Made by a program: the position numbers and the translations under genes. Positions 55,718-64,000 of a stretch of DNA of 64,000 bases are shown one piece after another. This DNA comes from Aneurinibacillus soli (GTDB taxonomy: Bacteria > Bacillota > Bacilli > Aneurinibacillales > Aneurinibacillaceae). Numbering within the stretch: the stretch's first letter is position 1; each line of letters begins with the position of its first letter. The notes under the pieces were generated by a model. That model searched no databases and had not been told where the DNA came from. It was given only the letters and a program-made list of their open reading frames with translations. The stretch lies in NCBI RefSeq assembly GCF_002355375.1, contig NZ_AP017312.1, forward strand, positions 2,311,001 to 2,375,000, given 5' to 3'.

Positions 55718-57109
55718 TTAATACGGTTCGATTTCTTGTCCGGTTTTTATGTCGATTACATGTGTCCGCGTCTGAGGTGTGCCAATGGTGCTGCTTGCAG
55801 GTGGTTCAATTCCATGTTCAACCCACTTCACGAGAAGATCAAATGCCTGATGTGCATATGGAAGCAGGGGCTGAAGCTCGTCATGCACATCAATGTCCGG
55901 TGCCTGTACAAGCCCATCAATGTGATTCCCTTTTTCAATGATGTACATCCGATGTCGCTTGCTTTTTCCAGCCTGGCGAACCAGCTCGGTGTATGGAGTA
56001 GCGTGAACCGCAGGGAAGACCAAAGTGTCGAGTGACCCGGTGAAGCTGATTAATGGGGCATGAAGGTCCCCGGTATTGGCGATACGTTTTACTTTATCCT
56101 GAACGCTAGCTGGACGAGTGAAATAATCATATCCGGAAAATATCGCGTCATGTGTTCGGTCGCGTACCATGTTATTCAGTTGCAAATAATCAGGCCAGTT
56201 CAGACGATGAGGGGCATAGGGATCGAACGCATCCCGATAAATGTTAAGGGTAATAAACCAGTAGTACTGGTCATGGAACGGCCAGAGCACTTCTGAGCCA
56301 TACGGCACGCCTGCCTGGTATAGTGCTTTCTGTGCTGCTTGTTGCACGTCTCCTGTCGCAAAAATAGCGTTTACGGCATAATTGACGACATCGTTCAGGG
56401 AGGAGATCAAATTTGGCTTATCGGCACGCCAGAGTACGCCTTCCCAATCAACACCACCATCAAACAGGGCAGGCTCACCCGTTTGTTCAGGATGATCATG
56501 TTCCAGTGCATAGCGTACAACATAGCCGCCATTTGAGATGCCAATTGCATAGGTTGGGATGCGGGCAGGGTCATGCTGCGCATAGTTTGTGCGCAAATAG
56601 TGTTGCGCAGCTTTTGTGAGTTCGCGGAATCGCAGATGCCATTCCGCTAGCCCGTCATCTTTAGTCACCAGCGCATTTTTGATGGAAGCAAACGGGTCGA
56701 GTGGGTCAACAGTACCGCGAGTGCCTTTGTCGGTTGCCGCGAACGCATAGCCTTTTTTCAGTACATAATCGCTGAACAGCAGATCGGTTGATGTTTCCTC
56801 ACGTGTTGCCGGAGTGGCTGATATCACCAGTTTTCCGTTCCAATTGTCAGGGACGCGAATGACAAAGTGTGCATCTTCGAATTGTCCGTTCACTTGTGTC
56901 CCTGTTATAGCTGCCGGCTGGTACATATGATACCAGCCGGTTTTTTGTTTCGCATCTCCCCACAAGTGAGGAGTGAGCCCGAGATTGCCGTTTGCAATCG
57001 CCGTCTTATATTGCAGCGGATTCCGCGTTGTCAGCCAGCCATCGTTCTGTCCGTCAAATACTGTCACACGTACGTTCTGTGCGCCTGGAATAAGAGTATG
57101 GTTGCTCAT
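55718..57109 (-). CDS. Tannase/feruloyl-esterase-like alpha/beta hydrolase
   Basis: A 463-aa protein of alpha/beta-hydrolase type. The nucleophile elbow is GISNGGY (GxSxG). [47 protein letters not shown] and KGNHIDGL hold oxyanion, Asp and His positions. The closest families I recall are tannase/feruloyl esterase and 3-hydroxybutyrate-oligomer hydrolase. No signal peptide is seen. The start ATG follows AGGGGGAG. Confidence 0.65.
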   Translation of the reverse strand: MSNHTLIPGAQNVRVTVFDGQNDGWLTTRNPLQYKTAIANGNLGLTPHLWGDAKQKTGWYHMYQPAAITGTQVNGQFEDAHFVIRVPDNWNGKLVISATPATREETSTDLLFSDYVLKKGYAFAATDKGTRGTVDPLDPFASIKNALVTKDDGLAEWHLRFRELTKAAQHYLRTNYAQHDPARIPTYAIGISNGGYVVRYALEHDHPEQTGEPALFDGGVDWEGVLWRADKPNLISSLNDVVNYAVNAIFATGDVQQAAQKALYQAGVPYGSEVLWPFHDQYYWFITLNIYRDAFDPYAPHRLNWPDYLQLNNMVRDRTHDAIFSGYDYFTRPASVQDKVKRIANTGDLHAPLISFTGSLDTLVFPAVHATPYTELVRQAGKSKRHRMYIIEKGNHIDGLVQAPDIDVHDELQPLLPYAHQAFDLLVKWVEHGIEPPASSTIGTPQTRTHVIDIKTGQEIEPY

Positions 57110-57188
57110 AATCTCCCCCTATGTATGATGGTTCTTTCTATATGTATCATATTTCCATAGGGGATAGCGTACAAGTAGGAAAATAAAA

Positions 57189-57218
57189 GAAGCTGCCTAT
57201 ACACATAGACAGCTCTTT
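57189..57218 (-). terminator. Minus-strand terminator
   Basis: On the minus strand AGCTGTCTAT-GTGT-ATAGGCAGCT is followed by TCTTTTATTTT; it ends the small membrane-protein gene. Confidence 0.7.
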
Positions 57219-57273
57219 TCTGCGAATGGGTATGGGCTTTATGTAGGAGGAAGGGAACTTGGAGAGAGTGCAG

Positions 57274-57444
57274 CTACACCCGTTCTTTGCGACGCATGCG
57301 CACAATGTATTGAATTACAGCTAGGACAATGGCCCAGACGACGGTCGCTTCTATAGCAACAAGCAGCCAATGCGTTGTTCCGAGGAATAAATACAATGCG
57401 GCATGTGCGAAAAAAATAATGGCAATCCAGATTAATAAGTTCAT
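57274..57444 (-). CDS. 56-aa membrane protein
   Basis: The protein starts MNLLIWIAIIFFAHAALYLF and has a second membrane segment (VVWAIVLAVIQYIV) and a basic tail (RMRRKERV). The ribosome site is AAGGTGG. Small two-segment proteins of this kind are common; its function is unknown. Confidence 0.6.
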   Translation of the reverse strand: MNLLIWIAIIFFAHAALYLFLGTTHWLLVAIEATVVWAIVLAVIQYIVRMRRKERV

Positions 57445-57735
57445 TGTTTCCACCTTCCTGATTGGTAGTTATTGCGTAGTGTAAACAAACTGTGGAGAGA
57501 GTATACATTGAGGTTTTGAACAGACAATAGGGAGAAGCAATAGGGTGCGATGTAGGTGTCGGTTCCTTCTTTTCACGGCTTAGGCAGAAAGTAAGCACAC
57601 TTTTTCACAAAGATATCGTGACTTTGTTGACAATCAGGGGTAAAATGATAAAGGAACGTAATTTGTAATATATACATTATTCTAATATATGTAGAACCAA
57701 TGTATGTGACTTGTTGGTGGAAAGGAAGAGAACAA

Positions 57736-58341
57736 ATGGAAGTTGAAACAAAACAACAAAATGCGCAGGCAATTCCACAGTGGATGGAACAATTGGAAAA
57801 ACCGGAAGTGCAGAATGCGCTTGCGATGCTCGTTGAGAAACTGCCGCAAATTAGTGACGCTGTAGCAAAAGCTGAGCAAGGTATCGACCTGGCTGCCTCT
57901 TTTGCAAGCGATACAGAATCACTTAATTATCTTGCTGACCGCGCAAGCAGTCTGTCAAAATTCGCATTAAACAAAGAGAATCTTGAAGCACTTGGCACGA
58001 TCATGGAGAGCCTGCCGCGCTTAGCCAAAATGGTTGGAGCGCTTGACCGTCTCTACACTACACTTGAGCCGGTTCTTACGGATAAAGATATCCTTGTTGA
58101 CGTAGCGGGCATGATTCAGGTGGTAACAGCACCGGTGACAGAGCGCGTTCAGGAAGGGGTATCCATGGCGAAAGAAGGCATGTCCATGGTACAGGAAGCG
58201 AAAGCACGTGCTGCTCGCAATCACGATACATTGTCTATTTTTGGCGTTATGAAAATGCTGAAAGAACCAGCTGTTCAGGATGGCCTGAAATTTGCACAGG
58301 CGATGTTTGCTGTAATGGCAGAGCGCAAAGTGCTGAAATAG
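57736..58341 (+). CDS. DUF1641 family protein (YrhD/YjlC-like)
   Basis: A 201-aa helical protein from ATG 57736 behind AAAGGAAGAG. The C-terminal LSIFGVMKMLKEPAVQDGLK is the DUF1641 signature. Family members often lie beside formate dehydrogenase or NADH dehydrogenase genes; here it stands alone. The partner is unknown. Confidence 0.82.
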   Translation: MEVETKQQNAQAIPQWMEQLEKPEVQNALAMLVEKLPQISDAVAKAEQGIDLAASFASDTESLNYLADRASSLSKFALNKENLEALGTIMESLPRLAKMVGALDRLYTTLEPVLTDKDILVDVAGMIQVVTAPVTERVQEGVSMAKEGMSMVQEAKARAARNHDTLSIFGVMKMLKEPAVQDGLKFAQAMFAVMAERKVLK

Positions 58342-58353
58342 TATGAACGAGAA

Positions 58354-58394
58354 AAAGGAGCCGGTCCCATCAAAGGGAGCACCGGCTCTTTTTT
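58354..58394. terminator. Bidirectional terminator
   Basis: AAAGGAGCCGGT and ACCGGCTCTTTTTTT between convergent genes. Confidence 0.8.
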
Positions 58395-58720
58395 TATACG
58401 GCAAGTGCAACCTGATTAAAATGATCCAGGCGTTTTTGGAGCAGTTTACGCTGGAAATCGTCAATCACCAGCCACTCAAAATCAGCAAAAGCCCAAATAA
58501 ATGTGTCAATGTCATTTGCTTCACGGCGATCCAGGGCAATAAATTCGCGATTGTCCCGCTGCTTCCAGTACACTTCTAACATGGTGCCGCTTGAACCAAG
58601 CTCGTACAACGTGGCGGCAATTTCTTTTGTTTCATACAGAGGGAACACTTTTTTTGCCTGCTGGATTAGCCCTTCTTGTACGAGTGAGCTAAAAAACTCA
58701 TTTATTTCGATGCGTTGCAT
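58394..58720 (-). CDS. Hypothetical protein
   Basis: A 108-aa acidic helical protein (INEFFSSLVQEGLIQQAKKV, DFEWLVIDDFQRKLLQKRLD). It starts at ATG 58720 with AAGGAG 12 bases upstream. It lies between the DUF1641 gene and the phenol regulator. I do not recognise it. Confidence 0.55.
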   Translation of the reverse strand: MQRIEINEFFSSLVQEGLIQQAKKVFPLYETKEIAATLYELGSSGTMLEVYWKQRDNREFIALDRREANDIDTFIWAFADFEWLVIDDFQRKLLQKRLDHFNQVALAV

Positions 58721-58825
58721 TTGTAAGATCAACTCCTTGCATAATGAATTACAAAAGATTATAGTCAAAATATATATAAAAAGTCAAATATTCTAATATT
58801 TAAAAGTGTGAAGGGGAGCAAGTAG

Positions 58826-60808
58826 ATGACAAGTATGGGCAGGATGGACACAACGAAGGCTAACGAATTATCGCTTCGGCATTTGCTTCGTTTCTATCCC
58901 CAGCAGGGCGAAATTTTTCTAAAAGATCGTCGGATGGTCATCTCGAGTGCAGATGCATGGGGCGTGCTACGTCATGATTTGATCGCTGCGCTGGGCACTG
59001 AGCGGGCAAAGCGTTTTTTGCTTCGGTATGGATGGCACTGCGGGCGCAATGATGCTCGTAATTTGAAAGAAATGTTTGACTGGGAGAGTGACATTGAATG
59101 GCTTTTGGCCGGACCGCAGATGCACACGATTTCAGGCAACGTATTCTCGCGTGCGACAAGTGTCGAAGTAAATCGCGAGCAAGGAAGCTTTTATTTGGAA
59201 GGTACATGGGAAAATTCATACGAGGCTGAGCAACATCTCCTGCATTTTCCGAAGCACCATGAACCAGTGTGTTATATGCTGGCCGGGTACGCAGGCGGAT
59301 ACTCGACGGAATATTTCGGGAAGAAGGTTGTGTACAAGGAAGTCGAGTGTGTCGGAAAAGGGGATAAAGTATGTCGCTTCATCGGGAAAACAGTGGAGGA
59401 ATGGGGCGATGAGATTCTTGAGGAGCTGGCTGACTACGAAGATGAGAATCTGGCAGATGAACTCGATCTAGCCTATCAGCGCATCGAAAAGCAGCAGCAC
59501 ATCATGAGCATCGGGATGAGCCTCAGTCAGAAGCTGACACAAGTTGTACTGCAAGGTAAGGGACTGAGCACGATTGCCCAGGTGTTAGGGGAGAGCCTTT
59601 CCTGTTCGGTCGTTGTGGAAAGCCCTGAATTTGAAACGATTGCTGGCTATGGTCGGGTGCCGCATGGGGCTGTTCGGGCGCTGCGCTGTGGAGAAATCGG
59701 GGGGGCAAGAGAGAGGGCTGTGATCCAGCGGTTGTTTGATGAGCAGCAAACGATACAAGTGGACATGCCTGCTTGCGGCGGGTTGTATGCTCATAGGCGT
59801 GTGATCGCCCCAATTATGGTAAAAAATCAGGTACGCGGCTTTATTTCTTTGTTAAAGGAAGAAGGAAGCTTCGGTCAGATCGAGCTGATGTCACTGGAGC
59901 GAGCCGCCAGTGTGTGTGCACTGCAAAAGTTAAATGAGCAAACAGTAATTGAAACGGAACAGCGGATAAAAGGGGAGTTGTTAGCGGAACTGTTAAACAA
60001 AGATGCAGATATGTCGGTTGTCATGAAGCGGTTTCAGTATCTCGGCTATCAAGTGGACACTCCGCACTATGTATTTGTGTTTCAGATGGACCCGTGCGAA
60101 AGAGAAGGAACGTATGAAGAAATCGTGTACATGGAGAGGCGCACTCACCTCATTGATTTTCTGTCAAGCAAGCTGGAGCGGGCCGGGTATCGGGCGCTTG
60201 TTTCCACCCAGTTGAATCGGGTGTATGGACTTATCCCCGCGGCGTACATTGAACAACAAAAGCTAAGCGTGGAAGCATACGGAGGGTATCTGATTACACA
60301 ATTGAATGAGTTGCTGGATAGCCGGGATGTTGTTCTTGGGATTAGTAACGTATGCCAAACGCTAGCCATGTTTGCACGCGGATATCAAGAAGCGATCCAG
60401 GCGATTGAGATCGCACGCCTGAAAAAACAAACGTGCCCGGTCGTTCGTTTTGCAGAACTAGGGCACTTGACATTGCTGCTAAATGCCCGCCATCCGGAAG
60501 AGTTGGAAGCGTTCGCGTATGGAAAGCTAGGCATGCTGCATACGTATGACGAGAAAAATGAAAGCGAATTGATAAAAACGCTTTATTACTATATTGAGAA
60601 TGAATGCAATCTCCATAAAACAGCTCGAGTTATGAATGTATCCATCAGCGGCATGCGTTACCGGCTTCGCCGCATTCAGGAACTAACGGGTACGGATTTG
60701 ACCATTTCCTGTAATCGTTTCGAAACCCAGTTGGCGCTGGAGATTTTGTTTGTTCTTGGTAAGATTTCGCTGAGTCCTACTGAACCAGCTACTACATCTG
60801 ACTGGTAG
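58826..60808 (+). CDS. XylR_N-V4R-PucR aromatic-responsive regulator
   Basis: A 660-aa regulator. Residues 15-120 are a XylR/DmpR N-terminal aromatic-sensing domain (LRFYPQQGEIFLKDRRMVIS, HDLIAALGTERAKRFLLRYG). Residues 130-195 are a V4R domain with Cys ligands (HHEPVCYMLAGYAGG, CVGKGDKVCRF). A linker of about 170 residues with GAF-like elements follows. The C-terminal PucR/CdaR helix-turn-helix is NECNLHKTARVMNVSISGMR. The usual sigma-54 AAA+ module is missing. It directly precedes the phenol hydroxylase operon and probably activates it. Confidence 0.9.
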   Translation: MTSMGRMDTTKANELSLRHLLRFYPQQGEIFLKDRRMVISSADAWGVLRHDLIAALGTERAKRFLLRYGWHCGRNDARNLKEMFDWESDIEWLLAGPQMHTISGNVFSRATSVEVNREQGSFYLEGTWENSYEAEQHLLHFPKHHEPVCYMLAGYAGGYSTEYFGKKVVYKEVECVGKGDKVCRFIGKTVEEWGDEILEELADYEDENLADELDLAYQRIEKQQHIMSIGMSLSQKLTQVVLQGKGLSTIAQVLGESLSCSVVVESPEFETIAGYGRVPHGAVRALRCGEIGGARERAVIQRLFDEQQTIQVDMPACGGLYAHRRVIAPIMVKNQVRGFISLLKEEGSFGQIELMSLERAASVCALQKLNEQTVIETEQRIKGELLAELLNKDADMSVVMKRFQYLGYQVDTPHYVFVFQMDPCEREGTYEEIVYMERRTHLIDFLSSKLERAGYRALVSTQLNRVYGLIPAAYIEQQKLSVEAYGGYLITQLNELLDSRDVVLGISNVCQTLAMFARGYQEAIQAIEIARLKKQTCPVVRFAELGHLTLLLNARHPEELEAFAYGKLGMLHTYDEKNESELIKTLYYYIENECNLHKTARVMNVSISGMRYRLRRIQELTGTDLTISCNRFETQLALEILFVLGKISLSPTEPATTSDW

Positions 60809-60834
60809 CGCTATACATTTTCTTGCTTTACCAG

Positions 60835-60887
60835 GGGCTGTCTCTATCGTTCGATCCTGACGATGGAGACAGCCCCTTTTTGTGTGA
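60835..60887 (+). terminator. GGCTGTCTC-stem terminator
   Basis: GGGGCTGTCTC pairs with GAGACAGCCCC, then TTTTTGTG. It ends the regulator gene. Confidence 0.8.
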
Positions 60888-60889
60888 AA

Positions 60890-60935
60890 CCGATTCATAC
60901 AAAAATAGCGGCCTCGTTTTGTATGAATCGGTTGC
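60890..60935. promoter_or_regulatory. 17-bp perfect inverted repeat before the phenol operon
   Basis: AACCGATTCATACAAAA (60890-60906) has its exact complement at 60919-60935 with a 12-bp spacer. It lies about 165 bp before the first phenol hydroxylase gene. There is no T-run. A binding site for the PucR-type regulator is the most likely role. Confidence 0.6.
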
Positions 60936-61097
60936 GATGATTTGGACAATAAAGAAAATAATTTAGAACATTTTGAGTTATATGAAAATGACAGAAAATA
61001 CTTTATTCTTTATTCTAGTACAGCGGGTTACACATGGTTTTCGTGTACAACAGTGAAAGCGCATACTTGCTTGTATTTTCTGCAAGGGGGGATATGA

Positions 61098-62150
61098 ATG
61101 ACTCACCAATTTCAACCAGGATCAGAATTGATTAAGCCGCTGCGCCAGACGTACAAATATATGTCTGGGCTAAAAGTAAAGCGGCCAACTACATACGACG
61201 AGGCAACATACAATTTGCAGCCGTATGAGAATTTTCACTACCGTCCGATCTGGAATCCAGACATTCAGATTTACGATGAGAAGATTACAAAACTTGTCTG
61301 CACGGACTGGGAACAGTTCCGTGATCCGGCACGCTTGTATTATGCAACGTTCTGCTACGACCGTGCCGAATTACAAACACGTAGTAAAGGCCAGTTCAAT
61401 GCGTGTGAACGACTTGGCGTGTTCCGTACGATGGACGATTCATTTGTTCGTACAGTAAGCGAGTTTTTCCCGGCACTGCGCCACCTGTTCTTTGGTGAAT
61501 CGGTTGTGTATATGTATGTAGGCCGCTTTTCGGTTGGTACTGCAATTGAGCAGTGTGCGACGTATCAATCATTTGATTTGCTTGGTTCGGCTCAACTGGT
61601 TACAAAAATCTGTGCGGAGCTGGAAAGTCGGAATCCAGCGATCCTGTCAGCTGGGAAGCAGAAGTGGCTGGAAGATGAGAAATTCCAGAAACTGCGTGCC
61701 CTGACTGAAAAACTGATGGTGACATGGGATTGGGGCGAAGCGGTTGTTGCGGTTAACTTGCTGTTGAATTTGATTGTGTATCCGCTTTTCTTTGAGGAGA
61801 TGTCTGAGAGTGCCCTTGATAATGGCGGTGCAGGTTATGCAATGTTTAGTGAATTCTTCTGGCATATGTTTGACTACGAGCGCAATTGGGCTACTGCACT
61901 TGTGAAAATGCTGATTGCTGACACGCCAGCTAATCAGGCTGTTATTCAGTCATTCGTGGATGAGTGGCTGCCGCAGGTGATCGAAGCTGTAAAACCAGTG
62001 TTATCGGTATTTGCGATGCCTGCGCAAGCGAAAGATGGGGAAGTTGTCTTGCAAAATGTGATCGCCAAGCATGTACGCCCATTGCTGGAAACAGAACTGG
62101 GACTGATTATGCCGCCGCTGTCTAGCGAATTGCATGTGACGAAGGTATAG
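61098..62150 (+). CDS. dmpL: Phenol hydroxylase beta subunit (P1, DmpL-like)
   Basis: A 350-aa protein of the soluble diiron monooxygenase beta-subunit family: YKYMSGLKVKRPTTYDEATY, ENFHYRPIWNPDIQIYD, and RTMDDSFVRTVSEFFPALRH. It pairs with the alpha subunit without binding iron. First gene of the operon; there is no DmpK-like gene before it. Ribosome site AAGGGGGG. Confidence 0.9.
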   Translation: MTHQFQPGSELIKPLRQTYKYMSGLKVKRPTTYDEATYNLQPYENFHYRPIWNPDIQIYDEKITKLVCTDWEQFRDPARLYYATFCYDRAELQTRSKGQFNACERLGVFRTMDDSFVRTVSEFFPALRHLFFGESVVYMYVGRFSVGTAIEQCATYQSFDLLGSAQLVTKICAELESRNPAILSAGKQKWLEDEKFQKLRALTEKLMVTWDWGEAVVAVNLLLNLIVYPLFFEEMSESALDNGGAGYAMFSEFFWHMFDYERNWATALVKMLIADTPANQAVIQSFVDEWLPQVIEAVKPVLSVFAMPAQAKDGEVVLQNVIAKHVRPLLETELGLIMPPLSSELHVTKV

Positions 62151-62166
62151 AAGGGAAGGGATATGG

Positions 62167-62463
62167 ATGGCAGTGGTAGGAGAGCGCAGTCGGTATGTTG
62201 GCGTTGATCTGACGAACGGACATGTAACAGATGCCGTGATCGAATCAGTCGAGCAGGATAATCCGAGCGCAAAAATTACCCGGTTTCCAGGGTATGCGAA
62301 AGTCGAGGCGATTGAGAAGCTTGTTATCAATCGCGAGACCGTAGAAGAGGCGCTCGGGGAAGAGTGGGATACAGAGGATTTGCAACTCATTGTAACGTCG
62401 TATTACGGATTTATTCGCGAATGGGACGATGACCAGATTATTATTCAATGGGATAACGTGTAA
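62167..62463 (+). CDS. dmpM: Phenol hydroxylase regulatory protein (P2, DmpM-like)
   Basis: A 98-aa coupling protein of the MmoB/DmpM family: GHVTDAVIESVEQDNPSAK, FPGYAKVEAIEKLVI, YGFIREWDDDQIIIQWD. It binds the hydroxylase and allows efficient oxygen and substrate turnover. It lies 16 bases after dmpL. Confidence 0.95.
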   Translation: MAVVGERSRYVGVDLTNGHVTDAVIESVEQDNPSAKITRFPGYAKVEAIEKLVINRETVEEALGEEWDTEDLQLIVTSYYGFIREWDDDQIIIQWDNV

Positions 62464-62475
62464 GGGGGGAGAAGC

Positions 62476-63975
62476 ATGAGCAAAAAGAAAAAGCGCGGAT
62501 TAAAAGAAGAATACAACCTGTTTACCCGTGACCTGGATTGGGAACCGAGCTATGTGTCCTGGGATGAGATGTATCCGTATGCGAAGATGGAAGGCATCAA
62601 AATTCATGATTGGTCGCGCTGGGAAGATCCATTTCGCGTGACGATTGAGAACTATGTTCGCATCCAGGCCGAGAAAGAGCGGAAATTCCAGGCAATTCGC
62701 GAAAACATCGACATGATGCAAAGCCAGCTCGATATTAGTGATGCCCGCTGGCTGGAAGCGATGAAGCTGTTTATGGGTGCTGCTGCCCCGTCCGAATACA
62801 ATGCCCACCGCCTGTTTCAATTCGTGGCCCGTCATGTGCCAAGCCCGGCGATTCGCTTCGCGGCTCTGACACAATCGGTTGATGAACTGCGCCACGTGCA
62901 GGATCAAGTTCTGATGTTTAATAACTACAACAAATACTACCAGGGCTTCCACAGCTGGCGCCAGGTGGCAAGCCGCCACTGGTTGATGTCAGTGCCGAAG
63001 TCATTCTTTGAAGATGCCCTGACTGCTGGACCGTTTGAAGCACTGGCTGCGATCTCGTTCGGATTTGAAGTCGTGTTCACGAACATTTTGTTCGTCACCG
63101 TTGGTTCGATGGCGGTGAAAAACGGCGACCAGACGTATACCGGGGTCGGCTTCACCTCACAGTCTGATGAGTCACGCCATATGACGCTTGGTATGATGGC
63201 GATTCGTGCCATGCTCGAAGAAGATCCGGATAATGTGCCGATCGTGCAGCGCTGGCTGGACAAGTGGTACTGGCGTGCATACAAAGGGTTTGCGGTTGTA
63301 CCGTACATGCTCGACTACATCGCGCCGCGCAAGCTGATGTCATGGAAAGAAGCATTCGAGATGTACATTGAGGATCAGGTGTTTAACGGTCTGTTTAAGG
63401 ACCTGGAGCCGTATGGCATTCGCCTTCCGCTTCATGCCCAGGACAGCATCAAGGAAAAGGATCATCTGACCCACCAGGTTGCGCTGTTATTGAATCGTCT
63501 GCCACATGTAACGTTCTTCCATCCGTTCGCACCAAACGAGCAGGATAAAGCATTTCTCGCTGAAAAATACGGCAGTGCATGGGAAGATATCTGGGCGAAA
63601 AAATGGGAGCAGCAGACCGATCCAGACCACGATCACATCTATCCGGGCTTGCCACAGTTGTGCCAGACGTGTCAGATTCCGATGATTTTCAGCGAGCCGG
63701 ATAACCCGGAAGAGACATGCTTCCGCCACTCTGTACACGAAGGGGAGACGTATCACTTCTGTTCGGATGGATGTCAGTGGATTTTTGACAACGAACCGGA
63801 CAAATACAAACAGGCATGGCTGCCCGTACATGAAATTCTTTCCGGTAACTGTGGACCGGCGGATAAACTGCATGAGTACTGGGGCGTTGAACCGGAAGAT
63901 ACAGGTGATTATTACGAGTCTCTTAACTATAAAAACTTTACGAAATGGAAGGAAATTCGTGCCCAGGGCATATAA
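62476..63975 (+). CDS. dmpN: Phenol hydroxylase alpha subunit (P3, DmpN-like)
   Basis: A 499-aa diiron hydroxylase subunit. The iron ligands are visible as E107 (SEYNAH), E137-x-x-H140 (DELRH) and the second pair ExxH in SDESRHMTLG. The C-terminal region has CQTC and CSDGC with HFCSD (YHS domain) typical of DmpN. It hydroxylates phenol to catechol with O2. Ribosome site GGGGGGAG. Confidence 0.93.
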   Translation: MSKKKKRGLKEEYNLFTRDLDWEPSYVSWDEMYPYAKMEGIKIHDWSRWEDPFRVTIENYVRIQAEKERKFQAIRENIDMMQSQLDISDARWLEAMKLFMGAAAPSEYNAHRLFQFVARHVPSPAIRFAALTQSVDELRHVQDQVLMFNNYNKYYQGFHSWRQVASRHWLMSVPKSFFEDALTAGPFEALAAISFGFEVVFTNILFVTVGSMAVKNGDQTYTGVGFTSQSDESRHMTLGMMAIRAMLEEDPDNVPIVQRWLDKWYWRAYKGFAVVPYMLDYIAPRKLMSWKEAFEMYIEDQVFNGLFKDLEPYGIRLPLHAQDSIKEKDHLTHQVALLLNRLPHVTFFHPFAPNEQDKAFLAEKYGSAWEDIWAKKWEQQTDPDHDHIYPGLPQLCQTCQIPMIFSEPDNPEETCFRHSVHEGETYHFCSDGCQWIFDNEPDKYKQAWLPVHEILSGNCGPADKLHEYWGVEPEDTGDYYESLNYKNFTKWKEIRAQGI

Positions 63976-63987
63976 GGGGGAGATAGC

Positions 63988-64000
63988 ATGATATTTGTAT
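63988..64000 (+). CDS. Start of the next phenol hydroxylase gene (probably DmpO, P4)
   Basis: An ATG at 63988 behind AAGGGGGAG, 12 bases after dmpN, continuing MIFV to the end of the window. The position suggests the gamma subunit DmpO, but only four codons are visible. Confidence 0.4.

Noticed and set aside
1-64000. CRISPR array, rRNA or tRNA genes
   Set aside because: No regularly spaced direct repeats of 25-40 bp with unique spacers, and no rRNA or tRNA cloverleaf signatures were noticed.

Overview
The window looks like chromosome of an endospore-forming, low-GC Gram-positive bacterium (Bacillota), probably of the Aneurinibacillus/Brevibacillus group. The evidence is close B. subtilis-type relatives (GabP, DUF2536, DUF2653, SpoVS, SASP), strong Shine-Dalgarno sites, a lysine riboswitch and S-layer homology domains. 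Genus is an inference from gene content; no rRNA gene is present.

Positions 1 to about 41.3 kb are the right part of a large temperate phage. It is almost entirely on the + strand and ends in a large serine recombinase at 39.7-41.3 kb. From left to right it holds: (a) 0-12.8 kb, replication and recombination genes (Rad50-like ATPase, DUF1071 annealing protein, SSB, DnaD-like initiator, G39P-like loader, DnaB helicase, archaeo-eukaryotic-type primase, RecU resolvase, metallopeptidase) among small zinc-ribbon proteins; (b) 12.9-17.2 kb, an ArpU-type late regulator followed directly by three tail-fibre/adhesin-like genes; (c) 17.5-27 kb, accessory genes (GNAT, two TIR-domain proteins, a divergent repressor pair, two sigma factors, an adenine methylase); (d) 27-34 kb, small phage genes, SpoVS, two more sigma-type genes, a lysis module; (e) 34-39.7 kb, Spo0E-like protein, alpha/beta SASP, AbrB-like protein, cytosine methylase, Hfq, an IDEAL protein and a Rha-type antirepressor. 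Terminase, portal, capsid and tail-tube genes are not in the window; they must lie to the left or be lost.

Two features stand out. First, eight copies of a promoter-like motif (T[G/A]AAA[A/T], exactly 15 bp, CGTATAGAGTATGTGA), resembling ECF-sigma promoters, sit before separate phage transcription units, and the phage carries four sigma-70-family proteins plus ArpU, one of them a SigK/SigE-like sigma fused to zinc ribbons and a MerR-like domain. Second, the same phage carries homologues of several sporulation proteins (YyaC/GPR-fold, SpoVS, Spo0E, alpha/beta SASP, AbrB/SpoVT type) and Hfq. Together this suggests a phage with its own sigma regulon that manipulates the host sporulation programme.

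From 41.3 kb onward the sequence is ordinary chromosome. A probably truncated IDEAL gene abuts the integrase. After it come DUF2536 and DUF2653 genes, an MFS exporter, a CapA-family protein, an SH3/DUF4855 exported protein, an S-layer-domain protein, a soluble chemoreceptor with a CZB domain, three amino-acid permeases (one behind a lysine riboswitch, one GabP), a palindrome-rich intergenic element, an esterase-like hydrolase, and a DUF1641 gene. The window ends in a phenol-hydroxylase operon (DmpL, DmpM, DmpN and the start of the next gene) preceded by a XylR_N-V4R-PucR regulator and a 17-bp perfect inverted repeat.
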